A stretch of DNA of 64,000 bases from AP-15 sp963814865 (GTDB lineage Bacteria; Pseudomonadota; Alphaproteobacteria; ATCC43930; CGMCC-115725): assembly GCA_963814865.1 (NCBI GenBank), contig CAWFEN010000011.1, forward strand, positions 149,121 to 213,120, read 5' to 3'. The notes beneath the pieces were generated by a model. The model ran no database searches, was not told the DNA's origin, and saw nothing but the letters and a program-made list of their open reading frames with translations. Shown piece by piece: positions 52,240 to 60,734 of this stretch. Made by a program: the position numbers and the translations under genes. Numbering within the stretch: position 1 is the stretch's first letter; each line of letters opens with the position of its first letter.

Positions 52240-53799
52240 ATGACGATTCTCAGGCAGAGCCGCCGCAAATTTCTTAAATCGCTCGCCGCAACCGGCGGCG
52301 CTGCGTTTCTCGCCGCGCGCTGCACCGGGCTGGCGCGGGCCGCGGCACCCGCCGGGCCGGACATCCGGGGTCTGCGCGAGAAAATCGACCATATCGTCGT
52401 GATCTTTCAGGAGAACCGCAGCTTCGATCATTATTTCGGGGCGTACCGGCCATCCGGCGGCGGCACGGTGGCGGGCCTGCTGGACCGGGAAGGGCGACTC
52501 GATGCGCGCTTTACCGGACTGCAGAAGAACGCGGCCGGGGTTCCCTACGGCTATCTGCCGGTGCCTTTTCAGGTTCCCGGCTTCCAGAATGCGCTGCTCG
52601 AAAACCGGCCGTTTCACCTGGCCCCCTACATCCCCGCCGGGTACAACGTGCCGTGGGATCCGATGCACCATTTTTTCCGCATGCGGGCACAAGTCGACAA
52701 TGGCGCGATGGATCGGTTCGTCGCGCTGGCGCTCCCCGGCCACCATATCCTGCTCGAACAAGGGAAGCTGACCGATCCCATCGACATGATGTTCGCGCAA
52801 TCGACGCCGTCCGGCGCGGTGCTCGGCTTTTATATGCGCGACGATCTTCCCTTCTATCATCATCTGGCCGACGAATACGTATTGTGCGACCATTTCTTTC
52901 AAGCCATGTCGGGCGGCTCGACCGGCAACGCGCTTTACCTGGTGGCGGCGCGCTCGGCGGTCCGACAGGACCCGCCGCAAGGCGAGACCGGCAGCCTGCC
53001 GCCGCCCGTCTTCGATCGGCCGTATGACAAATCAGGCATGATGATCAACGATCTGGCGCCGGTGAACGGCCCGACCGAGGTATTCATGGGGCCGTTGGAT
53101 GTCAGCCCGCCGCCGGACCAGCAGACCTATCCCAATATCGGCGACCGGCTCAACGCCGCCGCGCTCTCCTGGGCCTGGTACAATGAGGGCTGGAACGCGG
53201 TCAAACCGTGGGCGTTGAAGACCGCCTTCGGACCCGGCGACGGCTCGATCGTCGTCGACACGCCCAACCTCTACGTGTCGCATCACAACCCGTTCCAATA
53301 TTACCCGAGCTGGTTCGCCAATGTGAAAGCCGGCCATGTGCGCGACAGCGCGGATTTTTTCGAGGATCTCGAGACAGGCCGGCTGCCGCGCGTCTCGTAC
53401 ATCAAGGCGACCGGCGGGCGCGACGAGCACCCGGCGAACTCGGCCCCGCAATGGGGCGAAGAATGGGTCATGCGGCTCTTGAAGGCGCTCGGCCAAAGCC
53501 GCTTATGGGAGAAGAGCGCCGTGATCGTCGCCTATGATGAAGGCGGCGGGTTCTGGGACCACGTGGCGCCGCCGAACCCCGACGCCTATGGCTGCGGCAC
53601 CCGCGTGCCGGCGCTGCTGATCAGCCCCTGGGCGCGCCGCGGCTACATCGATCACCGCATCGCCGACACCACCTCGATCCTGGCCCTGATCGAGGCGCGG
53701 TTCGGCCTGCAGCCGCTGCAGCAGCGCGACGCCGGGGCGTACAATCTGCTCGACGGTTTCGATTTCACGCAACAGCCGCGCGCGCCGTCCTTCGGCTGA
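52240..53799 (+). CDS. Tat-exported phosphoesterase (phospholipase C/acid phosphatase family)
   Basis: 519 residues. Twin-arginine signal SRRKFLKSLAATGGAAFLAA. The alkaline-phosphatase-like phosphoesterase domain opens DHIVVIFQENRSFDHYFG, with the threonine/asparagine region QAMSGGSTGNALYL, VIVAYDEGGGFWDHVAPP and GCGTRVPALLISPWARRGYIDH following. Members include phospholipase C and AcpA acid phosphatase of pathogens, as well as soil enzymes scavenging phosphate. Substrate not determined. Confidence 0.9.
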   Translation: MTILRQSRRKFLKSLAATGGAAFLAARCTGLARAAAPAGPDIRGLREKIDHIVVIFQENRSFDHYFGAYRPSGGGTVAGLLDREGRLDARFTGLQKNAAGVPYGYLPVPFQVPGFQNALLENRPFHLAPYIPAGYNVPWDPMHHFFRMRAQVDNGAMDRFVALALPGHHILLEQGKLTDPIDMMFAQSTPSGAVLGFYMRDDLPFYHHLADEYVLCDHFFQAMSGGSTGNALYLVAARSAVRQDPPQGETGSLPPPVFDRPYDKSGMMINDLAPVNGPTEVFMGPLDVSPPPDQQTYPNIGDRLNAAALSWAWYNEGWNAVKPWALKTAFGPGDGSIVVDTPNLYVSHHNPFQYYPSWFANVKAGHVRDSADFFEDLETGRLPRVSYIKATGGRDEHPANSAPQWGEEWVMRLLKALGQSRLWEKSAVIVAYDEGGGFWDHVAPPNPDAYGCGTRVPALLISPWARRGYIDHRIADTTSILALIEARFGLQPLQQRDAGAYNLLDGFDFTQQPRAPSFG

Positions 53800-53835
53800 G
53801 CATCCCGGCGCCACCGCGATGAAATGATCGCGGCA

Positions 53836-53863
53836 TTGACGGTGGCGAACCGGGGGGCATAAC
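53836..53863 (+). promoter_or_regulatory. Predicted promoter of the NO reductase/oxidase operon
   Basis: TTGACG (53836-53841), then a 16-bp spacer, then CATAAC (53858-53863), gives a good sigma-70 match. Transcription would start near 53870, inside the dyad at 53861-53883. The operon's first ATG is at 53898. Confidence 0.55.
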
Positions 53864-53883
53864 ATGCATATCATATGCATGTT
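53861..53883. promoter_or_regulatory. NsrR-like operator, 11-1-11 inverted repeat
   Basis: The arms AACATGCATAT (53861-53871) and ATATGCATGTT (53873-53883) are exact reverse complements around a single C. The 11-1-11 geometry and ATGCAT core match NsrR boxes. It overlaps the predicted -10 and start site, so a bound repressor would block RNA polymerase. The last gene of the operon encodes an NsrR-like protein, the likely ligand. Confidence 0.72.
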
Positions 53884-53897
53884 ATGGAGAAGCGGTC

Positions 53898-54431
53898 ATG
53901 ATCCAGGACGTGGTTTGGACCGTCTCGATCGTGCTGATGGGGACGCTCGCCGCCGTGTTTGCCTGGGTCGCGGCCGGCACCGATGCGGCGCTCGCCGATT
54001 ACCGCCCGGCCGTCGCCTCCGCTTATCGCATGCGCGGCTGGCTGCTCGCGCTCTCCGTCCTGGTCCTCGTCGCGGCAAATTACCGCACGCTTGGCGAACT
54101 GCCCTACCTGTCGAGCCTGCCTCGGCTGCCGGCAGCCGAGGTGCGGCACGCCGATGCGACCGGCGAGCAATGGGCGTGGACGGTCACGCCGAACTCCTTT
54201 GTCGTCGGCCAGACCGCCGAATTCCACGTCACCACCAAGGACGTCAACCACGGTTTCGCGCTCTACGATCCGGCCATGCGCATCGTCGCCCAGACGCAGG
54301 CGATGCCGGGCTACACCAATGTCCTGCGCTACACCTTTACCGAGCCGGGAGCCTATCACGTGCTGTGCCTCGAATATTGCGGGCTCGCGCATCACGACAT
54401 GAAGACGGAAATCAACGTCGCCGCGCAGTGA
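53898..54431 (+). CDS. norS: CuA-containing subunit II of a heme-copper NO reductase/oxidase (NorS-like)
   Basis: 177 residues. Two hydrophobic segments near the N-terminus (~5-27 and ~47-62) anchor a periplasmic cupredoxin domain. All CuA ligands are visible: His118, Cys147, Glu149, Cys151, His155 and Met158 (CLEYCGLAHHDM). It accepts electrons from cytochrome c and passes them to subunit I. GGAGAAG precedes the ATG, and the operator/promoter lies just upstream. The length is that of the short ba3-like type. NorS is inferred from gene order (norSY-senC-orf1). Confidence 0.82.
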   Translation: MIQDVVWTVSIVLMGTLAAVFAWVAAGTDAALADYRPAVASAYRMRGWLLALSVLVLVAANYRTLGELPYLSSLPRLPAAEVRHADATGEQWAWTVTPNSFVVGQTAEFHVTTKDVNHGFALYDPAMRIVAQTQAMPGYTNVLRYTFTEPGAYHVLCLEYCGLAHHDMKTEINVAAQ

Positions 54432-54468
54432 GCGCTGGCGCCGCCGAACGGATGTCCAGGGAGATGCC

Positions 54469-55929
54469 ATGACGATCCAAGCCGTTGCCGGCCGCAGCGC
54501 GATCGGCGCGCGGGCGGCGGTGCTCGCCTACCTTGCCGTCTGCGGCGTCGTGCTGCTGCTGATGATGCTGCTCGGCCTGACGATGCGCATGGCGCAGGCG
54601 CAATGGATCAATCTCGATCCCGCCTTCTTCTACGTGATCATGACCATGCACGGCGCCGGCATGGTCGGCATCGCCGGCCTCAGCGGCGCGGCAGTGATGT
54701 GGCATTTCGTGCGCCGCCACGTCCCGGTCAGCACCGGGGTCTTCCTCGCCAATCTGGTGTTCTTCCTGATCGGCGCGGTGCTCATCCTCGGCTCCGGGTT
54801 CATCGGCGGGTTCGCCGCCGCCTGGACCTTCCTGTTCCCGCTGCCGGCCCATTCCGGTGACGCCTGGTCGGTGAATGCCGCCGCCGCGTATCTCGTCGGC
54901 CTGCTGTTCATCGGTGTTGGCTTCCTGCTGCTGCACCTCGACATCGCCCGCGGCATCCTATCGGTCTATGGCGGGCTTGGCGCCGCGCTCGGCTTCAAGC
55001 AGGCCTTCGGCCTGGCGCCCGAGGCGGATGGGCCGCCGCCCGCGGTCGCCGCATCGACCATGGTGGCGGTCGTCAACATCCTCGGCATCCTGCTCGGCGC
55101 CGCGGTGCTGGTGGTGTCATTGGTGAACCTCTACGTGCCGAGCTTCACCTTTAACGCGCTCGCCGCGAAGAACATGATCTATTTCTTCGGTCACGTCTTC
55201 ATCAACGCCACGATCTACATGGCGGTGATCGCGGTCTATGAAATCCTGCCGATCTACAGCCATCGGGCCTGGCGGACGAACCGCACCTTCTATCTCGCCT
55301 GGGTGATGTCGACATTGATGGTGCTGACCGTCTATCCGCATCACCTGCTGATGGACTTCGCGATGCCGACCTGGGCGCTGATCGCCGGCCAGATCATCTC
55401 GTGGCTGAGCGGGCTGCCGGTATTGCTGGTGACCGCGTTCGGCGCGATGACCAACGTCTATCGTTCCGGGCTCAAATGGAATGTGGCAGCGGGGCTGGTC
55501 TTTGTCGGCGCCGCCGGCTGGGCGATCGGCGTCATTCCGGCCATCCTCGACGGGACCATCGCGATCAACAGCGTCATGCACAACACGCAATGGGTGCCCG
55601 GGCATTTCCACACCTACCTGCTGCTCGGCACGATCGCGATGGTGCTCGGCTTCATGACCTATATGGGCGGCACCAAGTCGGAGTTCGGCATGGCGCCGGT
55701 GGGCTTCTGGCTCTACCTCTTCGGCGGCTCGATCTTCGTGCTCGCCTTCCTCGCCGCCGGCAGCGCCAGCGTGCCGCGCCGCTACGCCGTGCATTTGCAG
55801 GCCTGGCTGCCCTATGACCGGATCGGCTCGATCGGCGCCTTTCTGGCGGTGGCGGGCGCGGTGATCCTGGTGGTGCGGTTCCTCGGCGCCTTGCCGGCGG
55901 CATTGCGCGGCGACGACACGGCGGCATGA
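54469..55929 (+). CDS. norY: Heme-copper catalytic subunit I, probable sNOR-type NO reductase (NorY-like)
   Basis: 486 residues, about 12 helices. Heme and copper ligands are visible: His61 (MTMHGAG), CuB His242 (FFGHVFIN), His291/292 (YPHHLLMD), and His379/His381 (VPGHFHTYL). Position 246, where oxygen-reducing A- and B-family enzymes have the His-linked tyrosine, is Asn. This absence argues for nitric oxide rather than O2 as substrate. Sequence and operon layout fit the sNOR group rather than cNOR/qNOR. It lies 37 bp after the CuA gene and overlaps senC by 4 bp. Databases may label it cbb3-type oxidase subunit I. Confidence 0.8.
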   Translation: MTIQAVAGRSAIGARAAVLAYLAVCGVVLLLMMLLGLTMRMAQAQWINLDPAFFYVIMTMHGAGMVGIAGLSGAAVMWHFVRRHVPVSTGVFLANLVFFLIGAVLILGSGFIGGFAAAWTFLFPLPAHSGDAWSVNAAAAYLVGLLFIGVGFLLLHLDIARGILSVYGGLGAALGFKQAFGLAPEADGPPPAVAASTMVAVVNILGILLGAAVLVVSLVNLYVPSFTFNALAAKNMIYFFGHVFINATIYMAVIAVYEILPIYSHRAWRTNRTFYLAWVMSTLMVLTVYPHHLLMDFAMPTWALIAGQIISWLSGLPVLLVTAFGAMTNVYRSGLKWNVAAGLVFVGAAGWAIGVIPAILDGTIAINSVMHNTQWVPGHFHTYLLLGTIAMVLGFMTYMGGTKSEFGMAPVGFWLYLFGGSIFVLAFLAAGSASVPRRYAVHLQAWLPYDRIGSIGAFLAVAGAVILVVRFLGALPAALRGDDTAA

Positions 55930-56537
55930 CCCGCGGCTTTGTCCCGCTGCTCGCCCTCGTGCTGGCGACCGGGATCGGCGCGCTCGCCTGGGTGACCGAG
56001 GGCTTTCGCGTCGTCACCAGCGAGGGCGCGCGCGAGCTCGCGGTCGAACGCGACCCGCAGACGGTTCCGGATGTCCGGCTTGTCGACCAGGACGGCAATG
56101 TCTTCTCGCTGGGCGATTACCGCGGCCGCCCGGTGCTGGTCGAATTCATCTACACGCGCTGCCCGACATTGTGCGGCGTGCTCGGCGACGACTTCCGCCA
56201 GGTGCTCGCATTGACGGATGGCACGGCAGCAGATCGCGGCATCAACCTGCTCAGCATCAGCTTCGACCCGGAGCACGACGATCGCCAGGCATTGCAGCTC
56301 TACGGCGAGCGCTATAGCGCGACGACGCCGCGCTGGCGCATCGCCGTGCCCGCCGACCGACGCGGCCTTGCGGCGTTGCTGCAGAGGTTTGGCGTCGTCG
56401 TCATCCCCGACGGTCTCGGCGGCTTCGTGCATAACGGCGCCGTGTATCTCGTGGACCCGCGCGGCAGTCTCGCCCGCATCATCGATCCCGAGACGCCGCC
56501 GCAGCAGATCGCGGCTGCCCTGCGTACCGTGCGATGA
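55926..56537 (+). CDS. SCO1/SenC copper chaperone
   Basis: 203 residues. N-terminal membrane anchor (VPLLALVLATGIGALAWV), thioredoxin fold with the copper-binding CPTLC motif (YTRCPTLCGVL) and the later histidine in GFVHNGAVYLVDP. It delivers copper to the CuA site of the partner subunit or maintains its thiols. Its start overlaps the catalytic-subunit stop (ATGA) and its stop overlaps the next gene. Confidence 0.92.
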   Translation: MTRGFVPLLALVLATGIGALAWVTEGFRVVTSEGARELAVERDPQTVPDVRLVDQDGNVFSLGDYRGRPVLVEFIYTRCPTLCGVLGDDFRQVLALTDGTAADRGINLLSISFDPEHDDRQALQLYGERYSATTPRWRIAVPADRRGLAALLQRFGVVVIPDGLGGFVHNGAVYLVDPRGSLARIIDPETPPQQIAAALRTVR

Positions 56538-57157
56538 GGCAGACCCGGCTGCTCGCCGCGGCGGCGGTGTGGGCGATTTTGTGGCTACCGCCGGTGCGCG
56601 TCGCGCTCGAGCGCGACATGGCCGTCCACATGATGGTGCAGCTGCCGGTGCTGATCGGCGGCGGCGTGCTGCTGGCGACGGTCCTGCGGACGCGCGAGCC
56701 GCGTCGCCTTGCCGAAGCCGACTGGCTCGGCATTCCCGGCCTGCTGCTGGTGCTGTTCGCCACCTCGTTCTGGATGCTGCCGCGCATGCTCGACGGCGCG
56801 CTGGCCGATCCGCTGGTCGATCTCGGCAAGTTCGTCAGCCTGCCGCTGCTGGCGGGGCTGCCCCTGGGGCTGAGCTGGCGCCGCATGCCGTCGCTCGGCC
56901 GCGCCTTCGTGTGGGCCAATTTCATTCCCAAGCTCGGCGCTGTCGGCGGCCTCTATCTCGCGGCGCCGACGCGGCTCTGCGCCTATTACCGGCTCGATCA
57001 GCAGGCGATTGCCGGCTGGGCCCTGATCGCCGTCGCTGCGGCGCTCGGAATGCTATGGTTTCTCGCCGCGTTCATTGGCTGGCCGCCGTCGCAGCCGAGT
57101 CGGGATCGGCGGCAGTCACGCGACGGCATCGGTCCGGCCGCGCGGTTCACCGCATAA
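56534..57157 (+). CDS. Multi-pass membrane protein of the norSY-senC operon (orf1-like)
   Basis: 207 residues with five to six hydrophobic segments (WAILWLPPVRVAL, LPVLIGGGVLLATVL, IPGLLLVLFATSFWML, and WALIAVAAALGMLWFLAAF). No catalytic motif is recognised. It overlaps senC by 4 bp and stands where 'orf1' stands in norSY-senC-orf1 clusters. An assembly or quinone/heme-handling role is only a guess; a conserved Trp/Pro/Arg face is visible in the first half. Confidence 0.7.
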   Translation: MRQTRLLAAAAVWAILWLPPVRVALERDMAVHMMVQLPVLIGGGVLLATVLRTREPRRLAEADWLGIPGLLLVLFATSFWMLPRMLDGALADPLVDLGKFVSLPLLAGLPLGLSWRRMPSLGRAFVWANFIPKLGAVGGLYLAAPTRLCAYYRLDQQAIAGWALIAVAAALGMLWFLAAFIGWPPSQPSRDRRQSRDGIGPAARFTA

Positions 57158-57212
57158 AGCAGCGTCTGGACGCGCGCATTGGTGCGCCGAACCTCACCCC
57201 CGGAGACAGTCG

Positions 57213-57665
57213 ATGCGCCTGACGCTTCATACCGATTTCGCCCTGCGCGTGCTGATCCATGTCGGGCTCAACGAGGGCCGGCTGACGACGATCGGCGACA
57301 TCGCCACGAGCTTCGGCATCTCAAAGAACCATTTGATGAAGGTCGTGAACGACCTCGGCCAGAAGGGCTATCTCGACACGGTGCGCGGCCGCAACGGCGG
57401 CGTCCGTCTGAGACGCGAGCCGCGCGACATCAACATCGGCCAGGTCGTGCGCGACACCGAAGACGAGCTCGACATCCTCGGCTGCCTTCATCATACCGGC
57501 TATTGCCGCATCGAGCGCGTCTGCGTGCTGCGCGGAATCGTGCGCGCCGCCGCCGCCGCCTTCCTGACCGTCTTCGACGACTACACGCTCGCCGATCTGA
57601 TCAAGCCGCAGAAGGCGCTGTCCGCTCTGCTCCTCGACCGAGGCCCCGCCGTCCGCGCGGTCTAG
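57213..57665 (+). CDS. nsrR: NsrR-like Rrf2-family NO-sensing repressor
   Basis: 150 residues. Winged HTH of the Rrf2 family (IGDIATSFGISKNHLMKVVNDLGQKGYL, then GRNGGVRL). Three cysteines Cys91, Cys98 and Cys104 (C-x6-C-x5-C) and Asp8 match the [4Fe-4S] ligands of NsrR. NO would disrupt the cluster and release the operator. It lies 55 bp after the membrane gene and likely represses the operon from the dyad at 53861. Confidence 0.87.
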   Translation: MRLTLHTDFALRVLIHVGLNEGRLTTIGDIATSFGISKNHLMKVVNDLGQKGYLDTVRGRNGGVRLRREPRDINIGQVVRDTEDELDILGCLHHTGYCRIERVCVLRGIVRAAAAAFLTVFDDYTLADLIKPQKALSALLLDRGPAVRAV

Positions 57666-57747
57666 GAGGGGCAGCGTTTAGAGCAGCGCAGCCGCTACAA
57701 TGCGGCAAATCTGCAGTGGTGGCGCATGCTGCATAATACCGGAAATC

Positions 57748-57824
57748 TGGCGACCCCGGCAGGACTCGAACCTGCGGCCACTCGCTTAGAAGGCGAGTGC
57801 TCTATCCAGCTGAGCTACGGGGTC
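57748..57824 (-). tRNA. tRNA-Arg(TCT)
   Basis: Cloverleaf on the minus strand: acceptor GACCCCG pairs with CGGGGTC, the D-arm is GCTC...GAGC, the anticodon stem is CTCGC/GCGAG with loop CTTCTAA (anticodon TCT), the T-arm has GTTCGAG, and the 3' CCA is encoded. It reads AGA. Confidence 0.95.
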
Positions 57825-57851
57825 GAAGCCGGGAGCCGCATTGCCGGAGGG

Positions 57852-58151
57852 TCAGTCGCGGACGCGGTCATAGCGGAAATTGTCGGCATAGCTCTTCGGC
57901 TTTTCAATGCTGGCATGAGGCTTGACGACCATGTAGTCGATCCCGTTCCGGTCGGCATAGGCGACCGCTTCGGCGAGCGTGTCGAAGCGCAGCCGCACCT
58001 CGCTCAGCGTGTCCTGCGCACTCGTCCACCCCATCAGCGGGTCGGGTTCGCGGCTCGTCGCCGGCGCGTATTCGAAGATCCATTTGCGGGTCATCGCCCG
58101 CCCCGACTGCATCGCCGTCTTTGCCGGCCTGAAAATGCGTGCCTGCGCCAT
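57852..58151 (-). CDS. ETC complex I subunit (NDUFS4-like)
   Basis: 99 residues. ARIFRPAKTAMQSGRAMTRKW, DPLMGWTSAQDTLSEVRLRF and the closing KPKSYADNFRYDRVRD are diagnostic of the NDUFS4/18-kDa accessory subunit family of complex I, typical of alphaproteobacteria and mitochondria. It lies between two tRNA genes. It probably stabilises the N-module of NADH:quinone oxidoreductase. Confidence 0.93.
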   Translation of the reverse strand: MAQARIFRPAKTAMQSGRAMTRKWIFEYAPATSREPDPLMGWTSAQDTLSEVRLRFDTLAEAVAYADRNGIDYMVVKPHASIEKPKSYADNFRYDRVRD

Positions 58152-58196
58152 CGCCCTGCCGATCCCTCCCGCACCAATCCCCCGCCATCGGAAGCC

Positions 58197-58273
<77 letters not shown>

Positions 58274-58349
58274 CCGCCACCACGGACGGCGCGGTTTGTA
58301 AAGGGTCGGGCGGGCCGGCGCAACTCCGGCGAGGCAAGCGGCGCGGCGG

Positions 58350-58868
58350 TCAAGCGGCTTGCTTGGCGTCAGAGCGGGGAGCGCCGGCGGCCCGGCCCAT
58401 CATCTCGCGCAACGCCTCGCGGCCGCGCGACAGGCGCGAGCGCACGGTGCCGATCGGGATGCCGAGGATCGCCGCGACCTCGTCGTAACGCATTCCTTCG
58501 AGACCGACGAGCAGGATCACCTGGCGCTGCTCCTCGGCGAGCCCGGCGATCGCCCGGTCGAGATCGCGCAGTTCGAGCACCGCTCCGGCATTGGCGGCGA
58601 CGGTCAGCACCGGCGCCGCATCCTCGACCGCGACGGCCGGCCCTTCGCGCACCGCGCGGCGGACATCATTGACATGCTGATTGTGCAGAATAGTGAAGAG
58701 CCAGGCGCGCAGATCAGTCCCGACCTGCCACAGATGCTCCTTGGCGAGGGCGCGCACCAGGCAGCTCTGCACCAGATCGTCAGCCCGCGACGCGTCTCGG
58801 GTCAGCGCTCTGGCATAGCGCCGCAACCGGGGAATTTCGCCTTCGAGACGCCGCGTGAAATCGCTCAT
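58350..58868 (-). CDS. RNA polymerase sigma factor, ECF type
   Basis: 172 residues with region 2 (LRRYARALTRDASRADDLVQSCLVRAL, then GTDLRAWLFTILHNQHVNDVRR) and region 4 (LAEEQRQVILLVGLEGMRYDEVAAILGIPIGTVRSRLSRGREAL). No anti-sigma gene (NepR-like) adjoins, although the STAS/kinase pair lies divergently nearby. It resembles EcfG-like general stress sigma factors, but PhyR/NepR are not in the window. AAAGGTGAG precedes the ATG. Confidence 0.88.
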   Translation of the reverse strand: MSDFTRRLEGEIPRLRRYARALTRDASRADDLVQSCLVRALAKEHLWQVGTDLRAWLFTILHNQHVNDVRRAVREGPAVAVEDAAPVLTVAANAGAVLELRDLDRAIAGLAEEQRQVILLVGLEGMRYDEVAAILGIPIGTVRSRLSRGREALREMMGRAAGAPRSDAKQAA

Positions 58869-59163
58869 CACGCTCACCTTTGCGGTGTTCCGACCTCGGC
58901 TTGCGCCGGGCCGTTGGATGAGCCCAACATAGGTTGCGCATGTAACCCCTTGATGTATCCGCGTATCGCGGCGGTAAAGAGTTGTTAAAAGATGATTCCG
59001 TTTGGTAAATGCGCACCCGGCAAAACCAACTCTTTCGGCAGCCGGCGGAGCCTGGGCAGCCGTGCCTGGCCATCCTCGCCGATGACGATTGATCCGCCAG
59101 CCGTCGAACCTCCGTCGGCGGCGCCGTACGGAGATCAAATCCGGTTATATCTATAATGGGAGG

Positions 59164-59255
59164 TGGCGGAGGGGATGAGATTCGAACTCACGATAGGGGT
59201 TTAGCCCTATAACGGTTTAGCAAACCGCCGCCTTCAGCCACTCGGCCACCCCTCC
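59164..59255 (-). tRNA. tRNA-Ser(GCT)
   Basis: Minus strand, 92 nt with an extended variable arm. Acceptor GGAGGGG/CCCCTCC, anticodon stem-loop GGTTTGCTAAACC (anticodon GCT), T-loop GTTCGAATC, encoded CCA. It reads AGC and AGT. Confidence 0.95.
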
Positions 59256-59407
59256 ACCAATGAGTGGGGTCGACACGGCGCATGCCACGGTTATTTTGGG
59301 CGTCGTCCCCGATGCTGTCAATTCGCCTGCCGACCCGCCAGCCGCCGGCTTGCATCCGCGGTGTCGATCCGGGACTATCGGCCGACGCCGGCGACAGGGA
59401 GGGTCCT

Positions 59408-60730
59408 GTGGAAATCGGTGAATCGCGCGACGGCGATCTTCTCGTCCTGCGCCCGGTCGGACGGATCGACAATCTGACGAGCGCTGCGTTTCAGGAAAGG
59501 CTGCTGGTCGCCGCCCGCTCCGGCGCCGCCGACCTCGTCATCGACTTTACCGATGTCGAGTACATTTCGAGCGCCGGACTGCGGGCGTTGATGGCGGCCC
59601 AGCGGCAGAAGCCGAAAGACCGGCGGATCGCCGTCGTCGCGCTCAACCCGGTGGTCGGCGAGATTTTCGCGATCAGCCGGTTTGCCGAGGTGATCCCGGT
59701 CTTCGACAGCATCGCCGACGCGATCGACGCCGGCCATGCGGTGCCCGGCGCCGAGGCCCGGCCGGAGCCGCTGCGGGTGCGTTTCTGGGGCACCCGCGGC
59801 TCGTTGCCGACGCCGCTCGGCTTCGCTGCCGTGCGCAGCAAGATCCGCGACGCGCTGCTCGCCGCGCGCGGCCGCGCCCTCGACACCGCCGAAGCGATCG
59901 ACGCCTTTATCGACGATGAGCTGCCCTTCGCCGTGCGCGGCACCTTCGGCGGCAATTCGAGCTGCGTCGAGATCGTCACCGGCGGCGACGAATACGTGCT
60001 GTGCGACCTCGGCACCGGCGTGCGCGAGTTCGGCAGAAAAATCCTCGCCGAACACGGACCGGCACAGAAGCATGTCTTCAACGTGTTCCAATCGCACCTG
60101 CATTGGGACCACATCATGGGCTTCCCGTTTTTCGCCCAGGCCAATATTCCGGGCAACGTCATCCGCATTCACGGCTGTCACAAGACCCTCGCCGAGGCCT
60201 TTCACCGCCAGCATTCCGACCCAAGCTTTCCCGTCGATTTCAAGGCGCTCAGGGCGACGATCGAATTTGTCGAGCTGATGCCCGGCCGCACCTATCAGAT
60301 CGGCGGCCTGTCGGTGCTGCCGATCCGGCAGTTTCACACCGGCGATTCCTACGGCTACCGCTTTTTGCGTGGCGACAAGGTCATCGTCTATTCGACCGAT
60401 TGCGAGCACAAATATTCAGTGCTCGACGAATCTTATCCGCTGGTTCACTTTTACCGGAATGCCGATCTTCTGATTTTCGATGCGATGTATTCATTAGCGG
60501 ACATGGTGACGATCAAGGAGGATTGGGGACATTCGAGCAACGTCATCGCGGTCGAGCTGGCGCAGATGTCCCAGGTCAAGCGCCTCGTCCTTTATCACCA
60601 CGAGCCGGCTTACGACGACCGTATGATCGGCTCCGTGCTCGCCGAGACGATCCGGTTCGAGGAGATCAGCCGCGACCGCCACAAGGTGGACGTCATCGCC
60701 GCCTTCGACGGGCTCGAAATCGCCGTCTGA
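59408..60730 (+). CDS. STAS domain fused to MBL-fold hydrolase
   Basis: 440 residues from a GTG start behind GGGAGGG. Residues ~1-105 form a STAS anti-sigma-antagonist domain with DVEYISSAGLRAL; Ser55 is the expected phosphorylation site. Residues ~115-440 are a metallo-beta-lactamase domain: FWGTRGSLPTPLG, FGGNSSCVEI, SHLHWDHIMGF (H-x-H-x-D-H), GDSYGYRFLRGDK and LYHHEPAYDD. A phosphodiesterase-type activity is possible. The next gene (4 bp) encodes an RsbW-like kinase, so the STAS domain is likely its target. The fusion would let partner switching control a hydrolase. Confidence 0.85.
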   Translation: MEIGESRDGDLLVLRPVGRIDNLTSAAFQERLLVAARSGAADLVIDFTDVEYISSAGLRALMAAQRQKPKDRRIAVVALNPVVGEIFAISRFAEVIPVFDSIADAIDAGHAVPGAEARPEPLRVRFWGTRGSLPTPLGFAAVRSKIRDALLAARGRALDTAEAIDAFIDDELPFAVRGTFGGNSSCVEIVTGGDEYVLCDLGTGVREFGRKILAEHGPAQKHVFNVFQSHLHWDHIMGFPFFAQANIPGNVIRIHGCHKTLAEAFHRQHSDPSFPVDFKALRATIEFVELMPGRTYQIGGLSVLPIRQFHTGDSYGYRFLRGDKVIVYSTDCEHKYSVLDESYPLVHFYRNADLLIFDAMYSLADMVTIKEDWGHSSNVIAVELAQMSQVKRLVLYHHEPAYDDRMIGSVLAETIRFEEISRDRHKVDVIAAFDGLEIAV

Positions 60731-60734
60731 ACCG

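Noticed and set aside
59264..59407. Extended start for the STAS-MBL protein near tRNA-Ser
   Set aside because: The extra 48 residues are proline/arginine-rich and unlike STAS; GTG at 59408 has a strong ribosome site.
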